Origin: JACDER01 sp963717765
Lineage (GTDB): Bacteria > Actinomycetota > Thermoleophilia > Gaiellales > Gaiellaceae
NCBI GenBank assembly: GCA_963717765.1
Contig: CAVQWX010000007.1
Coordinates: forward strand, 124,001 to 188,000
DNA length: 64,000 bases
Reading direction: 5' to 3'
A model generated the notes under the pieces. The model did no database searches. It was not told the origin of the DNA and saw nothing but the letters and a program-made list of their open reading frames with translations. Within the stretch, counting starts at the first letter, position 1; the number at the start of each line of letters is the position of its first letter. A program made the position numbers and the translations under genes. Shown in pieces: positions 48,735 to 56,448 of this stretch.

Positions 48735-49130
48735 ATGCTCACCGATCCCATCGCAGACATGCTCACCCGCATCCGCAACGCCAACAAGGCGCTGCAGGAC
48801 ACGGTCGAGATGCCCACCTCGCGCGTGAAGGTCGACATCGCGCGCCTGCTCAAGGACGAGGGCTACATCCGCGACTACCACGTCAACAACGGGCAAAGCT
48901 TCGATACCCTCGTAGTCGAGCTGCGGTTCGGCCGGAATCGCGAGCGCATCATCACCGACCTCAAGCGGGTCTCCAAGCCGGGCCGCCGCATCTATGCGCG
49001 GAAGGACCGGCTTCCGCGGGTGCTCGGTGGGATGGGGACGGCGATCCTCTCCACGTCGTCCGGTGTGATCACGAGCCGAACGGCCGAGGAGAAGGGCGTC
49101 GGCGGAGAGGTCATCTGTTTCGTTTGGTAA
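48735..49130 (+). CDS. rpsH: 30S ribosomal protein S8
   Basis: 131 residues: DPIADMLTRIRNANKA, SRVKVDIARLLKDEGYI, and the C-terminal STSSGVITSRTAEEKGVGGEVICFVW. AGGAGGAAGCAC precedes the ATG. In E. coli S8 represses the spc operon at the rplE start; no matching site was recognised here. Confidence 0.97.
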   Translation: MLTDPIADMLTRIRNANKALQDTVEMPTSRVKVDIARLLKDEGYIRDYHVNNGQSFDTLVVELRFGRNRERIITDLKRVSKPGRRIYARKDRLPRVLGGMGTAILSTSSGVITSRTAEEKGVGGEVICFVW

Positions 49131-49146
49131 TGGAAATGGCAGCGAA

Positions 49147-49680
49147 ATGAGTCGAATCGGAAGACAGCCCATCGAAGTTCCCGCAGGCGTGAACGTCGCG
49201 CTCGCCCCTGGCCGCGTGATGGTCAACGGGCCGCTCGGCGAGCTGACGCAGGTCGTGCCGCAGCGGATGAAGATCGAGCAGGAGAACGGGACGATCACTG
49301 TCTCGCGTCCGACCGAGCGCGGCGAGGATCGCGCGCTGCACGGGCTGACGCGGACGCTGATCGCGAACATGATCGAAGGCGTCACCAAGGGCTTCGAGAA
49401 GCGGCTGGAGATCCAGGGCGTGGGCTACCGCGCTGCGCTGCGCGGCACCTCGCTGGATCTCAACGTCGGCTACTCGCACTCGGTCACGAAGGACCCGCCT
49501 CCGGGCATCAGCTTCGACGTGCCGACCCCGACCGAGATCATCGTCAAGGGCGCCGACAAGCAGCAGGTCGGCCAGGTGGCGGCCGAGATCCGCAAGATCC
49601 GCCCGCCCGAGCCGTACAAGGGGAAGGGCATCCGCTACCAGGGCGAGTACGTGCGCCGGAAGGTCGGAAAGCGGGCGTAA
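49147..49680 (+). CDS. rplF: 50S ribosomal protein L6
   Basis: 177 residues, MSRIGRQPIEVPAGVNV, GVTKGFEKRLEIQGVGYRA, PPEPYKGKGIRYQGEYVRRKVGK. Stop overlaps rplR as TAATG. Confidence 0.97.
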   Translation: MSRIGRQPIEVPAGVNVALAPGRVMVNGPLGELTQVVPQRMKIEQENGTITVSRPTERGEDRALHGLTRTLIANMIEGVTKGFEKRLEIQGVGYRAALRGTSLDLNVGYSHSVTKDPPPGISFDVPTPTEIIVKGADKQQVGQVAAEIRKIRPPEPYKGKGIRYQGEYVRRKVGKRA

Positions 49681-50036
49681 TGGCGACCCTCACCGTCCTC
49701 GAAGCCCGCAAGCGCCGCCACCGCCGCGTGCGCAGCAAGATGCACGGCACGGCCGAGCGGCCGCGGCTGGTCGTCTTTCGCTCGAACAAGGGCATCTCGG
49801 CGCAGCTCGTGGACGACGACAGCGGCAAGACGGTCGCGGCGGCCGGCTGGATGCACCTCAAGAAGGGGTTCAAGGGTGACAAGACCGAGCAGGCGGCCGA
49901 GGTGGGCAAGGTGCTCGCCGCGAACGCGAAGAAGGCCGGCGTCGAGTCGGTCGTCTTCGACCGTGGCGGCTACCTGTACCACGGACGCGTCAAGGCGCTC
50001 GCGGACGGCGCGCGCGAAGGAGGGCTCACGTTTTGA
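49680..50036 (+). CDS. rplR: 50S ribosomal protein L18
   Basis: 118 residues, RHRRVRSKMHGTAERPRLVVFRSNKGI and the FDRGGYLYHGRVKALADGAREGGL end. Binds 5S rRNA. Its stop overlaps the rpsE TTG (TTGA). Confidence 0.97.
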   Translation: MATLTVLEARKRRHRRVRSKMHGTAERPRLVVFRSNKGISAQLVDDDSGKTVAAAGWMHLKKGFKGDKTEQAAEVGKVLAANAKKAGVESVVFDRGGYLYHGRVKALADGAREGGLTF

Positions 50037-50650
50037 GTAACACCGAGTACGGAGACAGCAGGGAGCTCAAGGAGCGTGTCGTCGAGATCAACCGCGTGGC
50101 CAAGGTCGTCAAGGGCGGCCGCCGGTTCTCGTTCACGGCGCTCGTGGTGATCGGCGACGAGGTCGACCGCGTGGGGGTCGGCTACGGCAAGGCGCGCGAG
50201 GTTCCGCTCGCGATTTCCAAGGCCGTCGACGACGCCAAGAAGAACCTCTTCACCGTCCCGAAGCACGGGACGACGATCACCCACGAGGTGCTCGGCCGCG
50301 CCGATGCCGCGCGCGTCCTCCTGCGGCCGGCGAGCGAGGGAACGGGCGTCATTGCCGGCGGTGGCGTGCGCGCCATCCTCGAGCTGGCGGGCATTCGCGA
50401 CATCCTGGCCAAGAGCCTCGGCACGACGAACCCGATCAACATGGCGAAGGCGACCGTGAACGGCCTGCGCAGCCTCCGCCGCCCCGAGGACGTGGCCAGG
50501 ATTCGCGGCAAGACCATCGCTGAGGTGTTGCCGTACAAGCGTCCGGAGCCCGCCGAGGAAGAGACCCCCGCGGAGGAGCCCGCCGTGGAACCGGCCGCAG
50601 CGGAGGGGCCCGCCGTGGAGGAAGCGACTGAGGAGGCTCCGGTCTCGTGA
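50033..50650 (+). CDS. rpsE: 30S ribosomal protein S5 with acidic C-terminal tail
   Basis: 205 residues from TTG, with GGAGG 8 nt upstream. Conserved RVAKVVKGGRRFSFTALVVIGD, GYGKAREVPLAISKAVDDAKKN and GTTNPINMAKATVNGLRSL. The last 35 residues are Glu/Ala/Pro-rich. GTGA overlap with rpmD. Confidence 0.96.
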   Translation: MSNTEYGDSRELKERVVEINRVAKVVKGGRRFSFTALVVIGDEVDRVGVGYGKAREVPLAISKAVDDAKKNLFTVPKHGTTITHEVLGRADAARVLLRPASEGTGVIAGGGVRAILELAGIRDILAKSLGTTNPINMAKATVNGLRSLRRPEDVARIRGKTIAEVLPYKRPEPAEEETPAEEPAVEPAAAEGPAVEEATEEAPVS

Positions 50651-50823
50651 CGGTGAAGGTCACCCAGACACGCAGCTCCATCGGCCAGAACGCTCGCAAC
50701 CGCGGCACGCTGCGCGCGCTCGGGCTCGGCAGAATCGGCAAGACGGCTGAGCACAAGGACGGCCCGGAGCTCGAGGGTATGCTCAGGAAGGTCCGCCACC
50801 TCGTGCGGGTGGAGGAGGCGTAA
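50647..50823 (+). CDS. rpmD: 50S ribosomal protein L30
   Basis: 58 residues, VTVKVTQTRSSIGQNARNRG then LRALGLGRIGKTAEHKDGPEL and HLVRVEEA. GTG overlaps the rpsE stop; rplO's GTG follows the stop at once. Confidence 0.95.
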   Translation: MTVKVTQTRSSIGQNARNRGTLRALGLGRIGKTAEHKDGPELEGMLRKVRHLVRVEEA

Positions 50824-51459
50824 GTGCCCGAGAACCTCAACCTTTCCACCCTGAAGCCGGCCCAGCCCCGCAGGTCGCGCAAGCGCGTCGGCCGTGGCCT
50901 GGGCTCGGGCAAGGGCCGCTACTCCGGCCGCGGGATCAAGGGCCAGAAGGCGCGCTCGGGCTCGAAGAAGATGCGGCCCGGATTCGAGGGCGGCCAGATG
51001 CCGCTCTACATGCGCCTCGGCAAGAAGCGTGGCCCCTACTCGGCCGACGCCATGCCAATGGGCCCGCACCGGACGCAGACGCAGCCGGTCAACGTCCGCG
51101 ACCTCGAGCGCTTCGAAGCCGGGACGGATGTCACAGTCGAGCTCCTCGCCGAGACGGGTCTGATCAAGAACACGCGCATCGACGTCAAGGTCCTCGGCCA
51201 GGGTGACCTGACCAAGAAGTTGACCGTGACCGCGCACCGCTTCTCCGCGACCGCGCGCGAGAAGATCGAGGGCGCGGGAGGAACGGTCGTGGCGCTGCGC
51301 GAGGACGTCAAGAAGAAGACCAAGAAGTCGCGCACGCGGAAGCCCGCGCAGCCCGGAGTCGAAGCCGAGCCCGAGACCGAAGAGGTTGCCGAGCCCAAGG
51401 TCGAAGCGGCCGCGGAGCCCGGAGCAGAAGCCGAGCCCGAGGTCGAGACGGAGGAATAG
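50824..51459 (+). CDS. rplO: 50S ribosomal protein L15 with acidic C-terminal tail
   Basis: 211 residues; 1-150 are L15 (RRSRKRVGRGLGSGKGRYSGRG, KGQKARSGSKKMRPGFEGGQMPLYMRLGKKRG, ARGKIEGAGG-like end), and the last 60 are Lys-rich then Glu/Ala/Pro-rich. secY starts directly after the stop. Confidence 0.96.
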   Translation: MPENLNLSTLKPAQPRRSRKRVGRGLGSGKGRYSGRGIKGQKARSGSKKMRPGFEGGQMPLYMRLGKKRGPYSADAMPMGPHRTQTQPVNVRDLERFEAGTDVTVELLAETGLIKNTRIDVKVLGQGDLTKKLTVTAHRFSATAREKIEGAGGTVVALREDVKKKTKKSRTRKPAQPGVEAEPETEEVAEPKVEAAAEPGAEAEPEVETEE

Positions 51460-52713
51460 ATGTTCTCCTGGCTCGCCAACGCCTGGCGTGTCCCCGAGCT
51501 TCGCCGCCGCGTTCTCTTCACGGCGCTGATCCTCGCGCTGTACCGCCTCGGCTCCTGGATGCCGGCCCCCGGCGTCAACTCCGACCAGATCAAGTCGTAT
51601 TTCAACGGGCAGGGAGGGACGATCCTCAACCTGCTCAACGTGTTCTCGGGCGGCGCTCTCTCGCACTTCGCGATCTTCGCGCTCGGGATCATGCCCTACG
51701 TCACCGCGTCGATCATCCTGCAGCTCCTGACCGTGGTCGTCCCGAAGCTGGAGCAGCTGCAGAAGGAGGGCGAGGCGGGAACGGCCAAGATCAACCAGTA
51801 CACGCGCTACCTGACCGTCGCGCTTGCAGCCGGCCAGTCAGCGGGGTACGCATACCTGTTCCAGCGCCAGGGCATCCTCGACGCGAACGCCGGCCGCTTC
51901 GTCCTGATCGTGGTCACGCTGACCGCCGGGACGACGCTCCTCATGTACATGGGCGAGCTGATCACCAAGCGCGGCATCGGCAACGGGATCTCCCTCCTCA
52001 TCTTCGCGTCGATTCTGACCAGTGCGCCCGCCGGCGTCGTCGCCTGGGTCAACGGCGGCCCGACCGAGAAGCTCTTCTTCCCGATCATCGCGATCGCGAT
52101 CGTCGTCGCAGTCGTCTTCGTGCAGGAAGGCCAGCGGCGCATCCCGATCCAGTACGCGAAACGCGTGGTCGGCCGGCGCCAGGTGGCGGGCGGCTCGACC
52201 TACCTGCCGCTGCGGGTCAACATGGCGGGCGTCATCCCGGTCATCTTCGCCGCGGCCGTGATGGCGTTCTTCCCCACGCTCGGACAGTTCGTCCCCTCGA
52301 CGCAGAGCTTCGTGAACAAGTACTTCCAGGCGTCGAGCCTGACCTATCTGCTCTTAGAGGGGGTCCTGATCGTCGTCTTCACCTACTTCTACACGGCGGT
52401 CCAGTTCAACCCGGTGGACCAGGCGGACAATCTGCGCAAGCACGGCGGGTACATCCCGGGCATCAGGCCTGGGCCGCCGACTGCGACCTATCTCGACCGC
52501 GTGTTGACGCGTCTGACGCTGCCCGGCTCCCTGTACCTGGCCATCATCGCGATCGCGCCGAGCATCTTCATCCGCTACGGCGGCTTCTCGCAGGCGAACT
52601 CGCGCGCGCTTGGAGGCACCTCCGTGCTCATCGTCGTCGGCGTGGCGCTGGACACGATGCGCCAGATGGAGTCGCAGATGATGATGCGCCACTACGAAGG
52701 CTTTTTGCGGTAG
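51460..52713 (+). CDS. secY: Preprotein translocase subunit SecY
   Basis: 417 residues, ten predicted membrane helices. Recognisable are RRRVLFTALILALYRLGSWMPAPGV, the plug-side segment LLNVFSGGALSHFAIFALGIMPYVTASII, and the C5 loop QEGQRRIPIQYAKRVVG. It pairs with SecE encoded near 13.9 kb. The TAG stop overlaps a GTG that opens a 79-codon frame leading to adk. Confidence 0.97.
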   Translation: MFSWLANAWRVPELRRRVLFTALILALYRLGSWMPAPGVNSDQIKSYFNGQGGTILNLLNVFSGGALSHFAIFALGIMPYVTASIILQLLTVVVPKLEQLQKEGEAGTAKINQYTRYLTVALAAGQSAGYAYLFQRQGILDANAGRFVLIVVTLTAGTTLLMYMGELITKRGIGNGISLLIFASILTSAPAGVVAWVNGGPTEKLFFPIIAIAIVVAVVFVQEGQRRIPIQYAKRVVGRRQVAGGSTYLPLRVNMAGVIPVIFAAAVMAFFPTLGQFVPSTQSFVNKYFQASSLTYLLLEGVLIVVFTYFYTAVQFNPVDQADNLRKHGGYIPGIRPGPPTATYLDRVLTRLTLPGSLYLAIIAIAPSIFIRYGGFSQANSRALGGTSVLIVVGVALDTMRQMESQMMMRHYEGFLR

Positions 52714-52952
52714 TGCGCCGTCCGGTGGGTACAGTGATGCTCCAGCGAGCGAAAATCGCCGCTGGGCAAGGACGCAGCCGGCGTAGGCTCGACGGAGCCG
52801 GCCAGAGAGCGGAGGCGGTGGCTTTGCCACCGCCGGAGCGGGAAGCGGAGCGTTCGTATGCGATGCATACGGACGCGACTGAGGACGCCGCCCGGCGCGA
52901 CTTTGCAGCCGCTGGAGCGCGCCGTACTCGCCGGACGGTGCACTCAAAATGA
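52713..52952 (+). CDS. Bridging mini-ORF between secY and adk (79 codons)
   Basis: GTG overlaps the secY stop (TAGTG) and the TGA overlaps the adk start (ATGA), with no internal stop across 240 nt of strongly palindromic DNA. Outer arms GTGCGCCGTCCGG/CCGGACGGTGCAC (12 of 13), next GCTCCAGCG/CGCTGGAGC, inner GGCGGTGGC/GCCACCGCC. The product is basic (MRRPVGTVMLQRAKIAAGQG, RRTRRTVHSK). It contains the junction repeat in reverse, so the open frame is not simply inherited from the other copies. Confidence 0.42.
   Translation: MRRPVGTVMLQRAKIAAGQGRSRRRLDGAGQRAEAVALPPPEREAERSYAMHTDATEDAARRDFAAAGARRTRRTVHSK
52765..52897 (-). repeat. Junction repeat, copy 4 (inverted, with internal insertion)
   Basis: GGCAAGGACGCAG, then an insertion of about 70 nt, then GGAGCGTTCGTA-TGCGATGCA-TACGGACGCGACTGAGGACGCCGC. 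This is the reverse complement of the core seen before rplQ. The central stem pairs TGC/GCA here and GCC/GGC elsewhere, a compensatory change. Confidence 0.7.
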
Positions 52953-53527
52953 ACGTGCTGGTCCTGGGCCCTCAGGGGTCCGGCAAGGGCACGCAGGCCC
53001 GGCGGATCTCGGCGAGCTACGGACTTCCGCACATCGCCACCGGCGACATGCTCCGGGAAGCCATGGCGGCGGGGACGGAGCTCGGTCTACGCGTGAAACC
53101 CATCTACGACGCGGGGGAGCTGGTCCCCGACGACCTGATGATCGACCTCATCCGCGAGCGGATCGAGCAGGACGACGTCGAGGAGGGCTTCGTTCTCGAC
53201 GGGTTCCCGCGCACGATGGCGCAGGCGGAGGCGCTGGACGACATGCTGCGCGAGATCGAACGGCCGATCACGGTCGTGCTCCAGCTCGATGTGCCCGAGG
53301 ACGTGTGCGTCGAGCGGCTGTCCAAGCGCGCGCAGGAGGAGGGCCGCGTCGACGACACTCCGGAAGCGATCCGCACCCGGCTCGCGCTGTACCGCCGCGA
53401 GACCGAACCGGTCATCGAGCACCACCGCGCGCAGGGCAACCTCGTCGTCATCCACGGCGACCGGCCCGTCGACGAGGTCTTCAGCGAGATCCAGGATGCG
53501 CTCGAGCAGGCGGCGGTGCGGCAATGA
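52949..53527 (+). CDS. adk: Adenylate kinase, short-LID form
   Basis: 192 residues: P-loop LGPQGSGKGTQARR, ATGDMLREAMAAGTELG, DGFPRTMAQAEAL. LID is the short loop around KRAQEEGRVDDTPEAI, without the zinc-type LID of longer forms. Makes ADP from AMP and ATP. ATGA overlaps at both ends with mini-ORFs. Confidence 0.96.
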   Translation: MNVLVLGPQGSGKGTQARRISASYGLPHIATGDMLREAMAAGTELGLRVKPIYDAGELVPDDLMIDLIRERIEQDDVEEGFVLDGFPRTMAQAEALDDMLREIERPITVVLQLDVPEDVCVERLSKRAQEEGRVDDTPEAIRTRLALYRRETEPVIEHHRAQGNLVVIHGDRPVDEVFSEIQDALEQAAVRQ

Positions 53528-53619
53528 TCGGTCGCGAAGCGACCTGTCCGCGAAGGGGACCAATGGAGGGGGTCCGGGTGAGCCGGGAGGTTCCCCCGGC
53601 TACACGGAGGCGGGGATGA
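53524..53619 (+). CDS. Bridging mini-ORF between adk and map (31 codons)
   Basis: ATG overlaps the adk stop (ATGA) and the TGA overlaps the map ATG (ATGA). The peptide opens MIGREAT, against MIIRKSP of Map; a distant duplicate of the map start is possible but weak. Two hairpins lie in it, GGTCGC/GCGACC and AGCCGGG/CCCGGCT. Translation inferred from the double overlap. Confidence 0.4.
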   Translation: MIGREATCPRRGPMEGVRVSREVPPATRRRG

Positions 53620-54389
53620 TCATCAGAAAGAGCCCGGCCGAGATCGACCAGATGGCCGAGGCCGGCCAGGTCGTCGCCGACGTGATCGCTCTTCTGGCCG
53701 AGAGCATGCATCCCGGGGTCACCACCGCGGAGCTCGACGCGATCGCGGAGGAGCACATCCGCTCGCGCGGCGGCGTCCCGACCTTCAAGGGGTACCGGGG
53801 ATATCCCGCGTCGATCTGCGTCTCGCCGAACTCGATGGTCGTGCACGGGATCCCGGGCGAGTACACCCTCGCGGCCGGCGACGTGGTCTCGGTCGACGTC
53901 GGCGTGACGCTGGGCGGCTTCGTCGCCGACTCCGCGTGGACGTTCGCGGTCGGGCAAATCACGCCCGAGGCCGAGCAGCTCCTGCAGGCGGGCCGCGCCG
54001 CGCTGGATGCGGGCATCGAACAGGCGCGGGCAGGCAACCGCGTCGGGGACATCTCGGCGGCCGTGCAGGCCTCCGCCGAGGGCGCGGGCTATGCCGTCAT
54101 CCGCAGCCTCGTCGGCCACGGCGTCGGACGCTCGATGCACGAGGAGCCGCAGATCCCGAACTATGGTGAGCCGGGCCGCGGCCCGAGGCTCGAGACGGGC
54201 ATGACCCTGGCGATCGAGCCCATGATCAGCGTCGGCTCGGAGGAGATCTACGTGCACGATGATCACTGGTCGATATCGACCTCGGACCACTCGCTCGCGG
54301 CCCATTTCGAGCACACGGTGGCGGTCACTGACGACGCTCCGCGCGTCCTCACGGCGCCGGCTGAGGTTGGGGCCGGTTTGCTACCATGA
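53616..54389 (+). CDS. map: Methionine aminopeptidase, type I
   Basis: 257 residues. Metal ligands are visible in SVDVGVTLGGFVADSAWTF (two Asp), GHGVGRSMHEEP (His), LAIEPMIS (Glu) and FEHTVAVTDD (Glu). Removes the initiator Met from nascent chains. The GGAGGCGGGG site lies in the mini-ORF. The ATG overlapping its stop opens only a 16-codon frame, so coupling ends here. Confidence 0.95.
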   Translation: MIIRKSPAEIDQMAEAGQVVADVIALLAESMHPGVTTAELDAIAEEHIRSRGGVPTFKGYRGYPASICVSPNSMVVHGIPGEYTLAAGDVVSVDVGVTLGGFVADSAWTFAVGQITPEAEQLLQAGRAALDAGIEQARAGNRVGDISAAVQASAEGAGYAVIRSLVGHGVGRSMHEEPQIPNYGEPGRGPRLETGMTLAIEPMISVGSEEIYVHDDHWSISTSDHSLAAHFEHTVAVTDDAPRVLTAPAEVGAGLLP

Positions 54390-54501
54390 GTTTCGCGCGG
54401 CGCGGAGCCGTGCTGCGCTGTGGTCGACGTTGTTGACTTCTCTGTCGTTCGACCGCGCTCGAAGGGCGCGGTTCCCATGAAGCCGTGAAGGAGGCAGGTA
54501 A

Positions 54502-54723
54502 GTAGCCAAAGAGGACAAGATCGAACTAGAGGGAGAGATCGTCGAGGCGCTGCCCAGCACTATGTTTCGGGTGCAGATCGACCAGGGAAGCCACGACGTC
54601 CTCGCCACGATCTCCGGGAAGATGCGCAAGAACTACATCCGCATCCTGCCAGGCGATCGGGTCAAGGTCGAGCTTTCCCCCTACGACTTGTCCAGAGGGC
54701 GAATCACTTACCGATACCGATGA
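54502..54723 (+). CDS. infA: Translation initiation factor IF-1, with an apparent GTA start codon
   Basis: 73 residues, (V)AKEDKIELEGEIVEALPST then KMRKNYIRILPGDRVKVELSPYD and RGRITYRYR, full length for IF-1. In frame, TAA directly precedes GTA, and no ATG, GTG or TTG occurs before residue 20. GGAGG lies 7 nt before the GTA, the ideal spacing. So either GTA is used, or one base of the start codon is miscalled. The 112-nt map-infA gap has a CCGCGC/GCGCGG stem and no full-length bridging frame. ATGA overlap with rpmJ. Confidence 0.85.
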   Translation, partial: VAKEDKIELEGEIVEALPSTMFRVQIDQGSHDVLATISGKMRKNYIRILPGDRVKVELSPYDLSRGRITYRYR

Positions 54724-54833
54724 AGGTCCGAGCATCCGTCAAGCCAATCTGCGAGCGCTGCCGCGTGATCAAGCGGCACGGCCGCGTCATGGTCATCTGC
54801 ACCAACCCGCGACACAAGCAAAGGCAGGGGTAG
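54720..54833 (+). CDS. rpmJ: 50S ribosomal protein L36
   Basis: 37 residues, MKVRASVKPICERCRVIKRHG then VICTNPRHKQRQG; three Cys and one His form the zinc site. ATG overlaps the infA stop. rpsM follows after 4 nt. Confidence 0.97.
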   Translation: MKVRASVKPICERCRVIKRHGRVMVICTNPRHKQRQG

Positions 54834-54837
54834 GCGC

Positions 54838-55215
54838 GTGGCCCGTATCGCCGGAGTCAACCTCCCGAACAACAAGCGGCTCGAGGTCGGGCTGACGTAC
54901 ATCTACGGAATCGGCCCCTCCACCGCGCGCGAGATCATCGCCGCGCTCGGGATGTCCTCGGACGAGAAGGTGCGGGACCTGACCGACGACGAGGTCACAG
55001 CGCTTCGCAACTACATCGACTCGAACCTGCAGGTCGAGGGTGACCTGCGCCGCGAGCGCTCGCAGGCGATCAAGCGCCTGGGGGAGATCGGCGCGTACCG
55101 CGGCATCCGCCATCGCCGCGCGCTGCCCGTGAACGGCCAGCGCACGAAGACGAACGCACGCACGCGCAAGGGGCCGAAGAAGACCGTCGGCCGAGGAAAG
55201 AAGGCGAAGACCTGA
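54838..55215 (+). CDS. rpsM: 30S ribosomal protein S13
   Basis: 125 residues from GTG, VARIAGVNLPNNKRLEVGLTYIYGIG, then RRERSQAIKRLGEIGAYRGIRHRRALPVNGQRTKTNART. Usual length. Its stop overlaps an ATG (TGATG) of a repeat-derived frame. Confidence 0.97.
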   Translation: MARIAGVNLPNNKRLEVGLTYIYGIGPSTAREIIAALGMSSDEKVRDLTDDEVTALRNYIDSNLQVEGDLRRERSQAIKRLGEIGAYRGIRHRRALPVNGQRTKTNARTRKGPKKTVGRGKKAKT

Positions 55216-55384
55216 TGGATGCAGCCCCCTCGCTCGCCCCGCGCACTCGCCGGGGTGCTGCAACGCTCGGCCTCGCGGCGTCCTCAGTCGCGCCCGTAGC
55301 CTCCGGCTACGAACGCTCCCTGCGTCCTTGCGACGCCGGCGTTTCGCAGCCGGCGAGCACGCGTGTCAAGCGAGGTGACAGCTG
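55215..55384 (+). repeat. Junction repeat, copy 2
   Basis: Same family as in the rplN-rplX and rpoA-rplQ gaps: core GCGGCGTCCTCAGTCGCG, CGTAGCC/GGCTACG stem with loop TCC, GAACGCTCCCTGCGTCCTTGCG, and an end CGAGGTGACAGCTG that carries the rpsK ribosome site. Confidence 0.8.
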
Positions 55385-55385
55385 A
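55215..55385 (+). CDS. Bridging mini-ORF between rpsM and rpsK (56 codons), repeat-derived
   Basis: ATG overlaps the rpsM stop (TGATG) and the TGA overlaps the rpsK ATG (TGATG). The peptide opens MDAAPSLAPRTRRGAA and contains ASSVAPVASGYERSLRPC, as in the copy before rplQ. Its DNA start (GCAGCCCCCTCGC) resembles the rpsK start (GCGCCCCCTCGC), so the family may descend from a duplication at this very junction. Translation inferred. Confidence 0.42.
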   Translation: MDAAPSLAPRTRRGAATLGLAASSVAPVASGYERSLRPCDAGVSQPASTRVKRGDS

Positions 55386-55789
55386 TGGCGCCCCCTCGCA
55401 GACAGGCCGCCCGCGGGCGGACCCGCCGCCGCGTCCGTAAGAACATCGCCATCGGGCAGGCGCACATCAAGACGTCGTTCAACAACACGATCGTCACGCT
55501 CACCGATCCGGAGGGCAACGTGATCGTCTGGGAGTCCGCCGGCTCGGCAGGGTTCAAGGGCTCGCGCAAGTCGACGCCCTTCGCCGCCCAGGTGACGGCC
55601 GACTCCTGCGCCCGCAAGGGGATGGAGCACGGCCTGCAGAAGGTCGAGGTCTTCGTCAAAGGCCCCGGCTCGGGACGCGAGACGGCGATCCGCTCGCTCC
55701 AGGCCGCCGGGCTCGAGATCCTCGGCGTGCGCGACGTGACGCCGCAGGCCCATAACGGAGTCCGTCTCCGGAAGAGGCGCCGCGTCTGA
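55385..55789 (+). CDS. rpsK: 30S ribosomal protein S11
   Basis: 134 residues, with AIGQAHIKTSFNNTIVTLTDPEGN, KGSRKSTPFAAQ and the end GVRLRKRRRV. Usual length; Arg-rich N-terminus MAPPRRQAARGRTRRRV. ATG coupling to rpsD through TGATG. Confidence 0.97.
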   Translation: MAPPRRQAARGRTRRRVRKNIAIGQAHIKTSFNNTIVTLTDPEGNVIVWESAGSAGFKGSRKSTPFAAQVTADSCARKGMEHGLQKVEVFVKGPGSGRETAIRSLQAAGLEILGVRDVTPQAHNGVRLRKRRRV

Positions 55790-56409
55790 TGGCCCGCGAC
55801 CGCTCCCCCAAGTGCAAGCAGTGCCGCCGCGAGGGCATGAAGCTCTTTCTCAAGGGCGAGCGCTGCCTGACCGAGAAATGCGCGATCGAGCGCCGCAGCT
55901 ATCCGCCGGGCGAGCACGGCCGCGGTCGGATCAAGCAGTCGGAGTACCTCCTCCAGCTGCGCGAGAAGCAGAAGGCGCGCCGCTACTACGGGCTGCTCGA
56001 GAAGCAGTTCCGCACGTACTACGAGAAGGCGGCGAAGGGCTCAGGCATCACCGGCGAGGACCTGCTGCGCATGCTCGAGACGCGCCTCGACAACGTCGTC
56101 TACCGGCTGGGCTTCGCGGCCTCGCGCGCGCAGGCGCGCCAGCTCGTGCGCCACGGGCACTTCCACGTGAACGGGCGCCGCGTCAACATCCCGAGCTACC
56201 GCGTCAAGCCCGGCGACATCGTGACGATGACCCCCGGCAGCTCCGCCGAGCAGGTCATCCGCGACGCGACCGATCTCACCGCATCCGTGGCCCCGTGGCT
56301 CCAGGCCGACCACGATGGGCTGACCGGAAAGATCCTCAAGTGGCCTGAGCGAGAAGAGATCGACACTCCGGTACAGGAGTCGTTGATCGTCGAGCTCTAC
56401 TCCAAGTAA
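55789..56409 (+). CDS. rpsD: 30S ribosomal protein S4
   Basis: 206 residues, with the zinc-type N-terminus CKQCRREGMKLFLKGERC and KCAIERRSYPPGEHGRGR, and the S4 RNA-binding domain RLDNVVYRLGFAASRAQARQLVRHGHF. Assembly initiator of the small subunit. Confidence 0.97.
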   Translation: MARDRSPKCKQCRREGMKLFLKGERCLTEKCAIERRSYPPGEHGRGRIKQSEYLLQLREKQKARRYYGLLEKQFRTYYEKAAKGSGITGEDLLRMLETRLDNVVYRLGFAASRAQARQLVRHGHFHVNGRRVNIPSYRVKPGDIVTMTPGSSAEQVIRDATDLTASVAPWLQADHDGLTGKILKWPEREEIDTPVQESLIVELYSK

Positions 56410-56448
56410 CTCGCAGGGCGAACGCCCCACCGACTGGAAAGGGAACGT

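Noticed and set aside
54386..54436. 16-codon frame after map as a ninth bridging mini-ORF
   Set aside because: It overlaps the map stop as ATGA but ends 65 nt before infA, so it does not bridge.
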